From NCBI GenBank assembly GCA_002428455.1, contig DIWL01000018.1, forward strand, positions 2,065 to 46,356: DNA of 44,292 nt, read 5' to 3'. A model generated the notes under the pieces. That model worked only from the letters and a program-made list of their open reading frames with translations. It was not told the origin of the DNA and searched no databases. This DNA comes from Anaerolineaceae bacterium UBA6107 (GTDB taxonomy: Bacteria; Chloroflexota; Anaerolineae; Anaerolineales; Anaerolineaceae). Positions 1-8,743 of this stretch are shown here, in pieces. The number at the start of each line of letters is the position of its first letter. The stretch's first letter is position 1. A program made the translations under genes and the position numbers.

Positions 1-2
1 TC

Positions 3-1151
3 CAAATGTTGGCAATAGAAGCGCTGGGTGAGATTAAGGATCCTCGCGCAGTAGAACCATTGATTGCGTTCTTGAAGGTTGCAAATGAGATAATACCGGT
101 TAAGAATGCCCTCGTGATGATTGGTGAACCCTCGGTTGAACCACTCATTGCTACTTTGGAAAATGAAGATAATAAAGTCGCAGGTTTTTCAGTTCAGGCG
201 TTGGGCGAGATAAGGGATACCCGTGCAGTAGAACCCTTGATAAAAGTCCTGCTGGATGAAAAATTTTATTACCGTCATTGGGCTGCTATCGCATTGGGAG
301 AGATCAACGATCCTCGTGCAATAGAGCCATTAATCGCGTCCATGAAAGGCGATAATCGGGCAATTCAAGAAGAAGCAAAAAATGCTTTGGTGAAAATTGG
401 ATTTTCCTCAGTGGATCCATTAATCGTTGCACTAAGTCACAAAGATCCGGGTATTCGACGGTGGGCTGTCGTTACTCTTGGAGAAATCAAAGATCCTCGG
501 GCGGTAGATCCACTAATTAAAGTGTTTCAAGATGAAGATTACTACGTCCGCTGGCAGGTTCCAAGTGCACTGGCTGAAATCGGTGATGATCGTGTGGTTG
601 ATCCATTAATTTCTTCTTTGCATGATAAATGGTCAGGTGTTCGCATGGAAGTAGCCGACGCACTTGGACAGATCAAAGATCCTCGATCTGTTGACCCTTT
701 GATCTCTGCTTTGCAGGATGAAGACCCTTACGTCCGTAAACAGGTAGCCCTGGCTCTTGGAGATATCCGTGATAACAAAGCGGTTGAGCCATTGATTACA
801 GCATTGAATGATGAAGAACTTGAGGTTCGATTTGCTGCTGCCAAAGCTTTGGGTAATTTCAAAGATTCTCGAGCAGTTAATACACTGATCCTTGCTCTTC
901 AGCATGAAGATTTAGAAATCATCGCTGGCGCTTACTCCTTTTATATTAACAGGGGTGAAATTGGATCAGAAGCCTTGCTTGTTGATGCATTAACTAAATA
1001 CGGAACAAGCCAGATGGCAGTGGATTTCCTCAATTGCGGCAATTCCCTGCTCAGTGAAGCAGCTACTGATTGGGCACATTCAAACGGCTATTCCATTTTT
1101 TATGCTTCGACAATGGATGGTTACCGCCCTGTTTGGGGCAGTAACCAATAA
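3..1151 (+). CDS. HEAT-repeat (PBS-lyase HEAT-like) protein, 5' partial
   Basis: The frame is open to the left edge, so the first visible Met (position 6) lies inside a repeat and is probably not the true start. The product consists of about ten HEAT-like repeats of roughly 31 residues. The consensus is a short helix ending in LGEIKDPRAVEPLI followed by a helix with KDEDxxVR. Such alpha-solenoids are protein-interaction scaffolds; some are bilin lyases, but no phycobilisome context is present and I infer only a binding role. The last about 70 residues leave the repeat pattern and form a non-repetitive C-terminal cap with several aromatic residues. There is no signal peptide or membrane segment in the visible part. 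The gene ends at a TAA, and the next gene is more than 700 bases away, so it is not in an operon with the polysaccharide locus. The family call is secure; the biological role is unknown. Confidence 0.85.
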   Translation, partial: QMLAIEALGEIKDPRAVEPLIAFLKVANEIIPVKNALVMIGEPSVEPLIATLENEDNKVAGFSVQALGEIRDTRAVEPLIKVLLDEKFYYRHWAAIALGEINDPRAIEPLIASMKGDNRAIQEEAKNALVKIGFSSVDPLIVALSHKDPGIRRWAVVTLGEIKDPRAVDPLIKVFQDEDYYVRWQVPSALAEIGDDRVVDPLISSLHDKWSGVRMEVADALGQIKDPRSVDPLISALQDEDPYVRKQVALALGDIRDNKAVEPLITALNDEELEVRFAAAKALGNFKDSRAVNTLILALQHEDLEIIAGAYSFYINRGEIGSEALLVDALTKYGTSQMAVDFLNCGNSLLSEAATDWAHSNGYSIFYASTMDGYRPVWGSNQ

Positions 1152-1361
1152 TTAGTTGAAATTCGCTCAATTTTTTCCAGTTTGGGTAGTACTGAATATC
1201 CAAAGGTCGTCTTTCCTTGCTTCACTGGTTGGTAAATTAAGGTGCAATTTAGGTGCAAATGAGGTACCAAACAGTGGATTAAATCGACTTGGGAGACATT
1301 TTTACCCCCGCATGTGGGATTAAATAGACGATGTATCCCCATATATACTGTATAGAATTTG

Positions 1362-1415
1362 TGTTCTAGCTCTTCGAATCAGTAGGTTTCGCGTTCGAGC
1401 CACGCCGGGAGCGCT
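1362..1415 (+). other. tRNA 3'-end-like fragment, possible integration-site relic
   Basis: The sequence contains a T-loop-like GTTCGAGCC followed by CACGCCGGGAGCGCT, which resembles a T-arm and the 3' half of an acceptor stem. No matching 5' acceptor strand, D-arm or anticodon arm is visible upstream, so this is not a complete tRNA. Such 3' fragments are commonly left as attachment sites by integrases that target tRNA genes. No integrase gene is visible nearby, and chance similarity is possible. Confidence 0.25.
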
Positions 1416-1518
1416 ATTTGTTTTTTGGCTTCGAACCCCATCGAGAGATAATATCAGTTACTGCCAATCATCTACGCGATCCATTTGTGATGATGATCGT
1501 ATTTGCATAATCTGGATC

Positions 1519-1627
1519 AAAACGGCCAGTGAATCCGATTCAAATCGGCCACCGAATCCGGAACAAATCGTCCAGTGATTCCGGATGATTCCGGCCACTT
1601 TTTAAAAACGATCGGAATCAGTGGCCG
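1519..1627. repeat. Three 23-bp direct repeats plus an inverted copy, transposon-end-like
   Basis: Three imperfect copies of the pattern CGGCCAGTGAATCCG begin at 1523, 1546 and 1569, exactly 23 bases apart. A further half-copy, CGGCCACT (1592-1599), pairs with AGTGGCCG (1620-1627) as an 8-bp inverted repeat around a short AT-rich loop. Multiple short repeats at the ends are a feature of IS21-family elements and I recall a similar motif there. No istA or istB gene is present, so this would be a solo end or relic. The repeats are seen directly; the IS21 link is inference. An operator array is the alternative. Confidence 0.45.
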
Positions 1628-1880
1628 AATTCGCGCGGAATCCAACAAGAAGATAAGCGGGGAAAGCGAAAGTCGTATAAAAAGTCGTATATAATTCCTA
1701 TCCACGATTTTGAGGTAAGATTAACGCAAGCGTTTACCCAGGTATGCAAGTAACTTGTTTGACTACAAAATCCATTCTAAAACGGATCCGGTAAGATCGA
1801 GTTAAGGGGTGGAGGTTATCTATGGTCAAATCCGACATCATTTGATGTCGAAGGGGCGGAGCGCGGAAATTATTCATCTC

Positions 1881-3131
1881 ATGAAAAAGTATTACCAATG
1901 GTTTTTCTATATCGTAATTCTGGGAGTCCTGATTTGGGGATTCATCACGCCATCCGGGATACGGGGAGCATGGGCGAATAATGTATGGTCGTTAGCGTTC
2001 GTGGAACATTTCTACAATGAAAACTCAACAATGCAATCATTACCAAACCGGACTTCGTCTCACCCTCACGCGAAACTCCTGCTTGCATGAGAAGCAATTG
2101 ACAGTGGTGATGATAGTCTAGCATTAGAGTACATTACTCCCTTAATTGGACCTGATAACCCGATGGTGACAAACGCATATGCCGAAATCGCGTATCGACA
2201 ATGGAACTATACCGAGGCCATAAATACTTGGGAAATGGCAGGAAATCTCACGGCTCTTCACCTACACACTATTGAATTGCGAGAAATGAAGTTATTGGAT
2301 GCGGCACTATTAGCCGCTCAAAGTCGTTATAGTCTCGACAGGGAAACCTCCATATCGATGCTGGCAACTATCTACATTGATCGAAATGAGTTCTCTTCAG
2401 CCACTGAATTACTCGAAATCTCCATGAATGAATTTCCACATTCTAATAGCTATCAAACATGGACCAGAATGAAAAGTGAAATACTACTAACGCAGGCGAA
2501 TTCATATTCAACCCAAGGTTTGATCTCAGAAGCTGAGTTAGCCTATCACGCGTCTGTAACTGCAAATCCAAACAATTGGGTCGCCTGGAAAAATTTTGGG
2601 TGGTTCTATTACAACTCCTTAAATGAGATCCAATCAGCGATCACTTGCTTCCAAGGAGAAGCGGATGCCGCTCCTGAAATTGGAGAGGGGCAATTTGACT
2701 TGGCATTGATGTATGCAAACCAAAAAGAAATGGAATCAGCAATTTATTGGTTTGAGAAAGCCATTCAGTTCAGACCAGATATTAAAGGATTTCTTTTGAC
2801 ATATGCGAATTTTCTCAGAAATTCTCAGGAATTATCAAAAGCAGTCGCGATCTATGACCAGCTGGTTCTCGCTTTTCCCGATTACACGGATGCTTTTTAT
2901 GAAGCCGCATTAGCATGTGCTCAAAATCAGCAACCAGATAAAGCAATCCAATCAATCGAAAAAGCGTTACAACTGATGAACCCACCACAATTGAAATATT
3001 ACCTGCTGGCAGGGTCTTTGTATGAGAGTAATGGCAACAACAACGAAGCTCTCAAAGCCTTTGAAAATGCCTTAACCATTGACCCCAATAATCCCGAGGC
3101 TTTACAGGCAAAAGCGCGGCTTTCCAATTGA
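1881..3131 (+). pseudogene. TPR-repeat membrane-anchored protein interrupted by an in-frame TGA
   Basis: Two open segments in the same frame (to 2087 and from 2091) are separated by one TGA at 2088-2090. Reading through gives a continuous protein, with ALEYITPLIGPDNP between the stop and the next Met at 2163. The ATG at 1881 starts with MKKYYQWFFYIVILGVLIWG, a charged start followed by a membrane helix or uncleaved signal, and is preferred over the GTG at 1809. After residue about 90 the protein is made of TPR units; the clearest lie in the second half, for example NPNNWVAWKNFGWFYY and the final unit ending DPNNPEALQAKARL. TPR proteins beside O-antigen ligases often act as assembly or chain-length partners, but that role is inferred. 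It precedes the ligase gene by 12 bases, suggesting co-transcription. The TGA makes it a pseudogene, a translation reinitiation case (the Met at 2163 is available) or a sequence error. Confidence 0.7.
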
Positions 3132-3143
3132 CCGACATATAGA

Positions 3144-4763
3144 ATGCAACCGCCTTTATTTAGGAATAGTCTTTTTTTTAGACCAGGGCGCACGAGCAAA
3201 ATTAATTTGTATAACCTAGCTCTGGTAGCCACGCTAACCCTGACCATAATTTTATTCGGCATTCTTTTGGTAACTGATCGCGTACCTGCCATCGGCTACG
3301 TCGTCCTATTTTCCCTCTTGATCGGCATATCTTTTTGGATTGGGCAATTATCCATTTCCACCCCCATAAATGTAAGCATACTCGGATTACTTTTTCTTCT
3401 CCCTGTTGGTTTGGCATTATCTCACAGCCAGGAGTTGTCCCTGGTCAAGATACATGGGGTCCTATTGTCCATCGCGATCTTTGTGATCACAATAAACTTG
3501 ATTAAAAACTTAAAACTGATTAAGTGGGCAATCCTTTCTCTTGTAGCGATGGCCTTCTTTTTATCCCTGCTCACGCTCTTTGGCGCAGATTGGTCTTCCG
3601 GAGATTCTTCGCTGCCATCCAGGATTCTTTCCATCCTGCCCTTACCTGTCGAGGTCATGAAAAAACTCATATCAAGCGGCGGGATTCACGTGAACACCAT
3701 CGGCGGTACATTGGCTTTATTCGTACCCCTCTTGATCAGTTTGCTCTTCGATAAAGGAGCATTCAAAAGGGCGTTCCTCAGAAAAAACCGCCGCGCCAGA
3801 TACATGGAAATGATCTACAAAATCATTGTTTCTATCGGCATAATCCTTGTCCTGTTCATACTCGTCATGACCCAATCGCGGGGGGCAATCCTTGGCAGTC
3901 TGGTCGGAATATTCATGATCTTAGTATGGAAAGACAAACGATTCCTTTATTTAATCCCGCTGGCTTTCTTAGCACTTTTTATCGCGATGCTTATCTTTGC
4001 GGATGGAGATCCAACCCGATTCCTTCTCTTACTGGATACCTACTCGAACCCTGAAGGGGATACGCTGCAGACAAGAATCGAGTATTGGAAGAACACGATC
4101 TATTTAATCCAGGATTTCCCGATAACTGGTGCAGGCATTGGCACTTATGGAAAGGTCTTTCATGATATCTACTCGTTTGCCACACCTTTGGCTACAGTAA
4201 GACCACTTTTTTATGCGCACAATATGTACCTCGCTGTAGCTGCAGATATGGGGCTGCCTGCCCTGGTGTTGTATCTTGCATTATTCAGCGGCTTTTTCAG
4301 CATGGTTTTTTATGCTATACAGAAATCCCGGTCCATTGTTAAAACCCTTCTAAGAGGATTGTTATGCGGCATGGCCGCCCACATGGTTTATGGCTTAATG
4401 GACAATTACATGCTTGGCGAGAAGCTTGGCGTGTCTGTTTGGATTTTTTTCGGGATTTGCACAGCAGTGTACTTACAGAGAGATAACCTCATCCATTATT
4501 ACAGCGATTCGCCTGAATTGCCCATCAACAGCTCACTGATGGCACCCCGTAAGAAGGTGTGGTTCCGAACCAAAAACCTGGTATGGAGCTTCGCAATCTG
4601 GTTGGCAATTTCTTTCGTTGGCATCTCGTTCATTAACATAAACCCATTCATCAGCCTGGGTATCGCCGTGACGGGTGGCATAATTCTTGGACTCATTACC
4701 ACCATGCGCTTTGAATTACAATTTCAGTCAGAACGATCGCACACGCTAGTCAAAGAATCATGA
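3144..4763 (+). CDS. O-antigen ligase / polymerase-like membrane protein (Wzy_C family)
   Basis: A 539-residue polytopic inner-membrane protein with about a dozen hydrophobic segments. The family signature is visible: a helix with MTQSRGAILGSLVG (about residues 242-255), then a large periplasmic loop with RIEYWKNTIYLI, FPITGAGIGTYG and AHNMYLAVAADMG. In the WaaL/Wzy superfamily the Arg in the SRG segment and the His in the loop take part in transferring undecaprenyl-linked glycan to an acceptor or in polymerising repeat units. I cannot tell ligase from polymerase. It has an unusual C-terminal extension with two further membrane helices after about residue 470. It follows the TPR gene by 12 bases and precedes the ABC permease by 33. 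A second member of the same family lies at 15289-16632. Confidence 0.85.
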   Translation: MQPPLFRNSLFFRPGRTSKINLYNLALVATLTLTIILFGILLVTDRVPAIGYVVLFSLLIGISFWIGQLSISTPINVSILGLLFLLPVGLALSHSQELSLVKIHGVLLSIAIFVITINLIKNLKLIKWAILSLVAMAFFLSLLTLFGADWSSGDSSLPSRILSILPLPVEVMKKLISSGGIHVNTIGGTLALFVPLLISLLFDKGAFKRAFLRKNRRARYMEMIYKIIVSIGIILVLFILVMTQSRGAILGSLVGIFMILVWKDKRFLYLIPLAFLALFIAMLIFADGDPTRFLLLLDTYSNPEGDTLQTRIEYWKNTIYLIQDFPITGAGIGTYGKVFHDIYSFATPLATVRPLFYAHNMYLAVAADMGLPALVLYLALFSGFFSMVFYAIQKSRSIVKTLLRGLLCGMAAHMVYGLMDNYMLGEKLGVSVWIFFGICTAVYLQRDNLIHYYSDSPELPINSSLMAPRKKVWFRTKNLVWSFAIWLAISFVGISFININPFISLGIAVTGGIILGLITTMRFELQFQSERSHTLVKES

Positions 4764-4796
4764 TCATCTCAATAAATTCTTATACCAAAGGTAATA

Positions 4797-5651
4797 ATGA
4801 CTAATACGACCGATTCTGATTGGGACCTGATCATCACCCCGCGTAAAAAGTGGTATGACCTGCAACTGCGCGACGTGTGGCATTACCGCGACCTGATCGG
4901 CATGTTCGTGCGACGCGATTTCGTCTCGCGTTATAAGCAAACCATCCTCGGACCGTTGTGGTTCCTGATCCAACCTTTCCTCACCTCAGTGGTCTTTGTA
5001 GTGGTTTTCGGCAATATCGCCGGCCTGCCCACGGACGGTCTGCCGCAAATGCTGTTCTATATGTCGGGAAATGTTTTATGGAATTACTTTTCCGGCTGCC
5101 TCACCGGCACATCGACAACGTTTACGTCGAATGCACACTTATTCGGAAAAGTTTACTTTCCCAGGTTGGTAACACCCATCTCGATCATTATTTCCAACCT
5201 GATCACCTTTGCGATCCAATTTTTATTCTTCCTGGGTTTTTTCATTTATTTTATACTGCGCGGATCAGATGTGCACTTTACCACATGGGCGCTGACCCTG
5301 CCGCTGCTGATCATCCTGATGGCGGGACTGGGGCTTGGATTCGGCATCATCATCTCTTCTTTGACGACCAAATATCGTGATCTCCAGCAGCTTATTGGGT
5401 TTGGGGTTTCGTTGTTGATGTACGTGACCCCGGTCATCTACCCCATTTCATCGATCCCTGAAAAATGGCGCTGGATCGCGGAGGTAAACCCCATCACGCC
5501 GGTCATCGAGACCTTCCGCGCGGGCTTCCTGGGCGCTGGCAACGCGAACTGGCTGGGGTTGGGATACAGCGCAGGCTTTATGCTGGTGGTATTGTTTATC
5601 GGTGTTGTGATCTTCAACCGGGTGGAGAAGACATTTATTGATACTGTATAA
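4797..5651 (+). CDS. wzm: Polysaccharide ABC transporter permease (Wzm/TagG-type)
   Basis: A 284-residue ABC-2 type permease with about six membrane segments. The N-terminal amphipathic part, YRDLIGMFVRRDFVSRYKQT followed by LGPLWFLIQP, is the hallmark of polysaccharide exporters of the Wzm, TagG and KpsM group. It would form the channel through which lipid-linked glycan crosses the inner membrane, powered by the Wzt ATPase encoded at 8744. In most loci the two genes are adjacent. Here two AT-rich genes and a truncated wzt copy lie between them. The codon usage is GC-rich, like the 5' half of wzt and unlike the intervening genes. The family call is firm; the exported polymer is unknown. Confidence 0.9.
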   Translation: MTNTTDSDWDLIITPRKKWYDLQLRDVWHYRDLIGMFVRRDFVSRYKQTILGPLWFLIQPFLTSVVFVVVFGNIAGLPTDGLPQMLFYMSGNVLWNYFSGCLTGTSTTFTSNAHLFGKVYFPRLVTPISIIISNLITFAIQFLFFLGFFIYFILRGSDVHFTTWALTLPLLIILMAGLGLGFGIIISSLTTKYRDLQQLIGFGVSLLMYVTPVIYPISSIPEKWRWIAEVNPITPVIETFRAGFLGAGNANWLGLGYSAGFMLVVLFIGVVIFNRVEKTFIDTV

Positions 5652-5733
5652 CATAAAAAAGAGAAGTCATTTTGCTCAGACGATACAAATGAAACATGCT
5701 TTCATTTGGAGACGAGGAATAATTTTTCGATAG

Positions 5734-6777
5734 ATGACTTACGACAAGTTGAAATTTCAAGACACAATCAAAAATATTCGAAATACCAGCTTGTTTGGAT
5801 TTGCTCAAACCACTCGGGCGAATTTGAATTTCTATATTACTCACCCAATGTCTATTATTGCCCGGAAACGATATTTCGATGCCGCGAGACTAGAGCTTAA
5901 GAATATTGCGCGAGATACATTTTTCATCATCGCGATCCCCGGCAGTCTTCATCTCGTCGAATTGTGTTTGAAATTTGTTCCACCGCATGTGAAGATTGCT
6001 ATCATTTCGAATGGATTATCAGATTTCGAAAATGAATGGATGAAGAAGAACCTCCGGTTTGAACAGATGATCTCTTTACCCAGCGTTTTTTTACATGGAG
6101 ACGTGATTGATCTATTAGTTAAGAATGTTGAATACCCTTTTGGAATACTTGATTACGATTGTTTTGTTTTTAGACCTGAGTTATTCAACGAAGCTTTGAA
6201 CATTGATAAGAAAGATCAACTCAACGCCTTCTTTTACACAGCGAATCAAAGCCTGAACCTTGAAATTCCCTCAACCTTTTTCTTGTATATCAATGCACCA
6301 GTATATCGAGAATTAATCAGCAAGTATGGAATCAACTGCACCCATTATGCATATTTTCAGTTACCCCAAAAGGCAAGGGAAAAACTCAGGACCATGGGAA
6401 TTGATGGAAAACACAGGCCTGAAAGTTTTAAAAATTATTTTGATACATTGCAGGCTTTGATGATGATCGGGGTAGCCGAAGGTTATTCAATAAACTTTAA
6501 AAGGAAGTTCCCTTCCCGTTTTACCCCATCGGATGAGATTTTTCACGTCGGCGGCGTATCTGACCCCAACAGTCATAAACATCTATGGGGGGTTCGGGGT
6601 TCCTACCTGTGGAGGTTTGCGCTTGAACACCACCGCGATGATCAATTGCGGAATTATTACGAAAAGACTTATGGAGTGAAATCTCCAGATGATGTTTTGA
6701 ACACTTTTCCAAATTCAAGGCGAAAAATCGGCGATGATTTTTTCAAGTTTGTCGAAGATCTGATCAAATACAATTGA
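5734..6777 (+). CDS. Unrecognised protein, possibly a glycosyltransferase
   Basis: A 347-residue soluble protein that I do not recognise with certainty. About residues 143-151 read LDYDCFVFR, a hydrophobic strand followed by D-x-D-like acidic residues, as in the nucleotide-sugar binding site of GT-A glycosyltransferases. The N-terminal IIAIPGSLHLVELCLKF region looks like an alpha/beta fold. The position between wzm and wzt fits a glycan-modifying role. The gene is AT-rich compared with wzm just upstream, suggesting separate origin. The upstream spacer (5652-5733) contains a perfect 8-bp hairpin at 5687-5707 with a GGAG-like sequence after it. The ATG at 5734 is supported by GATAG-rich spacing only, so the start is uncertain. 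Confidence 0.55.
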   Translation: MTYDKLKFQDTIKNIRNTSLFGFAQTTRANLNFYITHPMSIIARKRYFDAARLELKNIARDTFFIIAIPGSLHLVELCLKFVPPHVKIAIISNGLSDFENEWMKKNLRFEQMISLPSVFLHGDVIDLLVKNVEYPFGILDYDCFVFRPELFNEALNIDKKDQLNAFFYTANQSLNLEIPSTFFLYINAPVYRELISKYGINCTHYAYFQLPQKAREKLRTMGIDGKHRPESFKNYFDTLQALMMIGVAEGYSINFKRKFPSRFTPSDEIFHVGGVSDPNSHKHLWGVRGSYLWRFALEHHRDDQLRNYYEKTYGVKSPDDVLNTFPNSRRKIGDDFFKFVEDLIKYN

Positions 6778-6792
6778 CTGAGTTAGATTACA

Positions 6793-7012
6793 ATGCCCAA
6801 ACCCGTCATCTCTGTTGAACATCTAACCAAACGCTATGACCTCGGCGTGATCGGAACCGGCACGCTGACGCGCGACCTGGAGCGCTGGTGGGCACGTATA
6901 CGTAAACAACCCGACCCCTACACGCGCATCGGGCAAAAAGACGCCTTCGAACGCAATTGAAAATCCATACTGGTTTTAACGATATAAGATTCACCATTGA
7001 ACAGGGCGAGGA
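6793..7012 (+). pseudogene. Truncated second copy of the wzt 5' end
   Basis: An ATG at 6793 begins MPKPVISVEHLTKRYDLGVI, nearly identical to the start of the intact Wzt at 8744. The frame stops after 55 codons at a TGA (6958-6960). Similarity continues past the stop to about 7012 (AATCCAT..., then ATTGAACAGGGCGAGG) but contains a one-base deletion. By hand alignment the first 162 bases differ from the intact gene at 16 sites; nearly all are third-codon positions, and only Asp/Glu and Ile/Val change the protein. The last 54 bases before the stop (6901-6954 versus 8852-8905) are identical. The remnant therefore diverged as a functional gene before it was cut, rather than being a fresh duplication. 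Walker A and everything after it are absent. Confidence 0.85.
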
Positions 7013-7066
7013 TCGGAATATTAGTGTTCATATCGAACTCAGATATTATTTAAGAGATAGAATTTA

Positions 7067-8731
7067 GTGAATACAAATTCTTGGGAAAAAATCTCTCGGT
7101 TGCTAAAAACCATTCAGTTAAAATACTGGATGATTCCAATTTTTGTTGTTACCCTAACATTCATAATTGATTTTCGTTATTATATTACCCCTCCTATTCA
7201 CAGCGATGATTGGTCGATTCTGTTAGATCAGATTCAAACAAGGTTTCAAATTGTCAATTTTTACGATCGCAGACCATTAATTGATTTACCCTACTATGTA
7301 TTAGCATCCCTTTTTGGAACTAATCTTTTTTGTCATTATTTAACTAATTTCATCATCCTGTTCTTGATTGGCTGCATGGTCTATTTCGTGACAAAAAAAA
7401 GTTTCCCAAATTACTCTTGGTTAGCCTTACCGACTGCACTTATCTGCATTATTTATCCTCTTGATTTTACAAAGACCTGGCTTGTCCATGTACATGCGCA
7501 TTTGGTGTTATTAATAGATTTATTAGTCATTTATTTATTATTAGCATATAAGCAGAATGGTAAATGGTGGAAGCTTCTAGTAGCAAATATCCTGTTCATA
7601 ATTTCATTACTTATTTACGAAGCAGGATTAGGCATTGTAATGATGGTCGCCTTCTTGGTAATATTTGACTCTGGAACTTCCCGTGTTTATAAATTTAGAA
7701 TAATTACTACTACATTAATCACTGGAATTATCTACGTCGTATGGAGAACACACATACAAACATCTATCTTCAACCTTCAAGATGTTTACTTAGAACAATT
7801 CAACATGTCATTAATAACAATTGCACATCGATATATATATGGCTTTATATACATTCTATATTCCTGGATCCGACCTATCATTCAATTCCTGGGTTCGTCC
7901 AAGTTAACTATTGTCGCAGCAACCGGACTTGCACTTATCGTACTTTTCATTGGATCATTACCCCGGATAGTCAAATCTGCCAAAACCAGTGATTCCTTTC
8001 CCTGGGATCACCGTGTTAAGGTGATTAAAGCTTTATCCATTATTGTCCTCATTGGTTTACTTCTATGGGCCGCCGGCTATATTCCCGTCATTGGCCTCAA
8101 AGGTCCAACGCTAGATGGTAATTCCACCCGCAATAATTTATTTGCTATTGCCGGTGCGTCTATTATGCTGGTATCTTCGATTTCATCTCTTGTAGCGCTA
8201 AAGGTAAAAACCTATGATGAAATCAGTAAGAAAACGAGTTTACTCATAATACCTTTTGTGGTCATAGGTGTTGTTTATCAAATATGGTCACAAAACCAGA
8301 GGTTCAATTCTTGGGAAGATCAAAAAACAATCTGGAATAATGTGCTTGAAATTGCACCAGCCCTGCATGAGAATAGCAAGGTTGGCATAATAATCCCCGG
8401 GTACAAAGACTTAGCATATTTTCAAATACTACCCTTTACCTGGAGATGGGACGCCAGAAATGCCACCAGAATACTCTACAATGATCAATCCCTTGATGCA
8501 TTCTATTATTATCTGGAACGTGGTATTGGACCGTTAAACCAGATTCCTGAAGATACCGATTGGTCCAAAACCTTACTCATCTACGTTGATCCTCGCAATA
8601 ATTACTCATACATAATTTCGGAACCTGAAAAAGTGCTGCCGCTTGATCGAACAATCTTTGGATATAACCCGGAAATGATAATTGCGAAAACCAATAACGA
8701 TTCAGAAATCTATCGGTTTCTAATTGAGTAA
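7067..8731 (+). CDS. Polytopic membrane protein, GT-C glycosyltransferase-like
   Basis: A 554-residue protein with a short cytoplasmic N-terminus, about ten to twelve membrane segments and a soluble C-terminal part of about 130 residues. The first loop after helix 1 contains PPIHSDDWSIL; a paired acidic motif in the first extracytoplasmic loop is typical of GT-C enzymes, which use lipid-phosphate sugars. I infer a glycan-decorating transferase; an uncharacterised membrane protein of polysaccharide loci is the alternative. The start is a GTG at 7067, with no obvious strong ribosome binding site. It is AT-rich and flanked by the broken and the intact copy of wzt, as if inserted as a cassette with 5734-6777. 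Confidence 0.6.
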   Translation: MNTNSWEKISRLLKTIQLKYWMIPIFVVTLTFIIDFRYYITPPIHSDDWSILLDQIQTRFQIVNFYDRRPLIDLPYYVLASLFGTNLFCHYLTNFIILFLIGCMVYFVTKKSFPNYSWLALPTALICIIYPLDFTKTWLVHVHAHLVLLIDLLVIYLLLAYKQNGKWWKLLVANILFIISLLIYEAGLGIVMMVAFLVIFDSGTSRVYKFRIITTTLITGIIYVVWRTHIQTSIFNLQDVYLEQFNMSLITIAHRYIYGFIYILYSWIRPIIQFLGSSKLTIVAATGLALIVLFIGSLPRIVKSAKTSDSFPWDHRVKVIKALSIIVLIGLLLWAAGYIPVIGLKGPTLDGNSTRNNLFAIAGASIMLVSSISSLVALKVKTYDEISKKTSLLIIPFVVIGVVYQIWSQNQRFNSWEDQKTIWNNVLEIAPALHENSKVGIIIPGYKDLAYFQILPFTWRWDARNATRILYNDQSLDAFYYYLERGIGPLNQIPEDTDWSKTLLIYVDPRNNYSYIISEPEKVLPLDRTIFGYNPEMIIAKTNNDSEIYRFLIE

Positions 8732-8743
8732 ATAGCAAAGCAA

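Larger units (their letters stand above)
1152..1880. other. Non-coding stretch with tRNA-3'-like and transposon-end-like sequence
   Basis: No convincing gene is visible. The short open frames here have no recognisable motif. Two sub-features are listed separately: a tRNA 3'-end-like sequence at about 1381-1415 and a set of 23-bp repeats at 1519-1627. I infer a degraded insertion site that separates the HEAT gene from the polysaccharide locus. A GTG start at 1809, directly in the frame of the following TPR gene, is possible, but the ATG at 1881 fits better. Confidence 0.5.

Noticed and set aside
1121..1342. 73-codon minus-strand frame as an integrase remnant
   Set aside because: I looked for tyrosine-recombinase motifs next to the tRNA-like fragment and found none.
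1519..1627. Short CRISPR array
   Set aside because: The 23-base period is continuous, without unique spacers of 30 or more bases, and no cas genes are present.
2088..2090. TGA as selenocysteine codon
   Set aside because: No SECIS-like hairpin was apparent directly after it, TPR proteins are not selenoproteins, and other genes in the window use TGA as stop.
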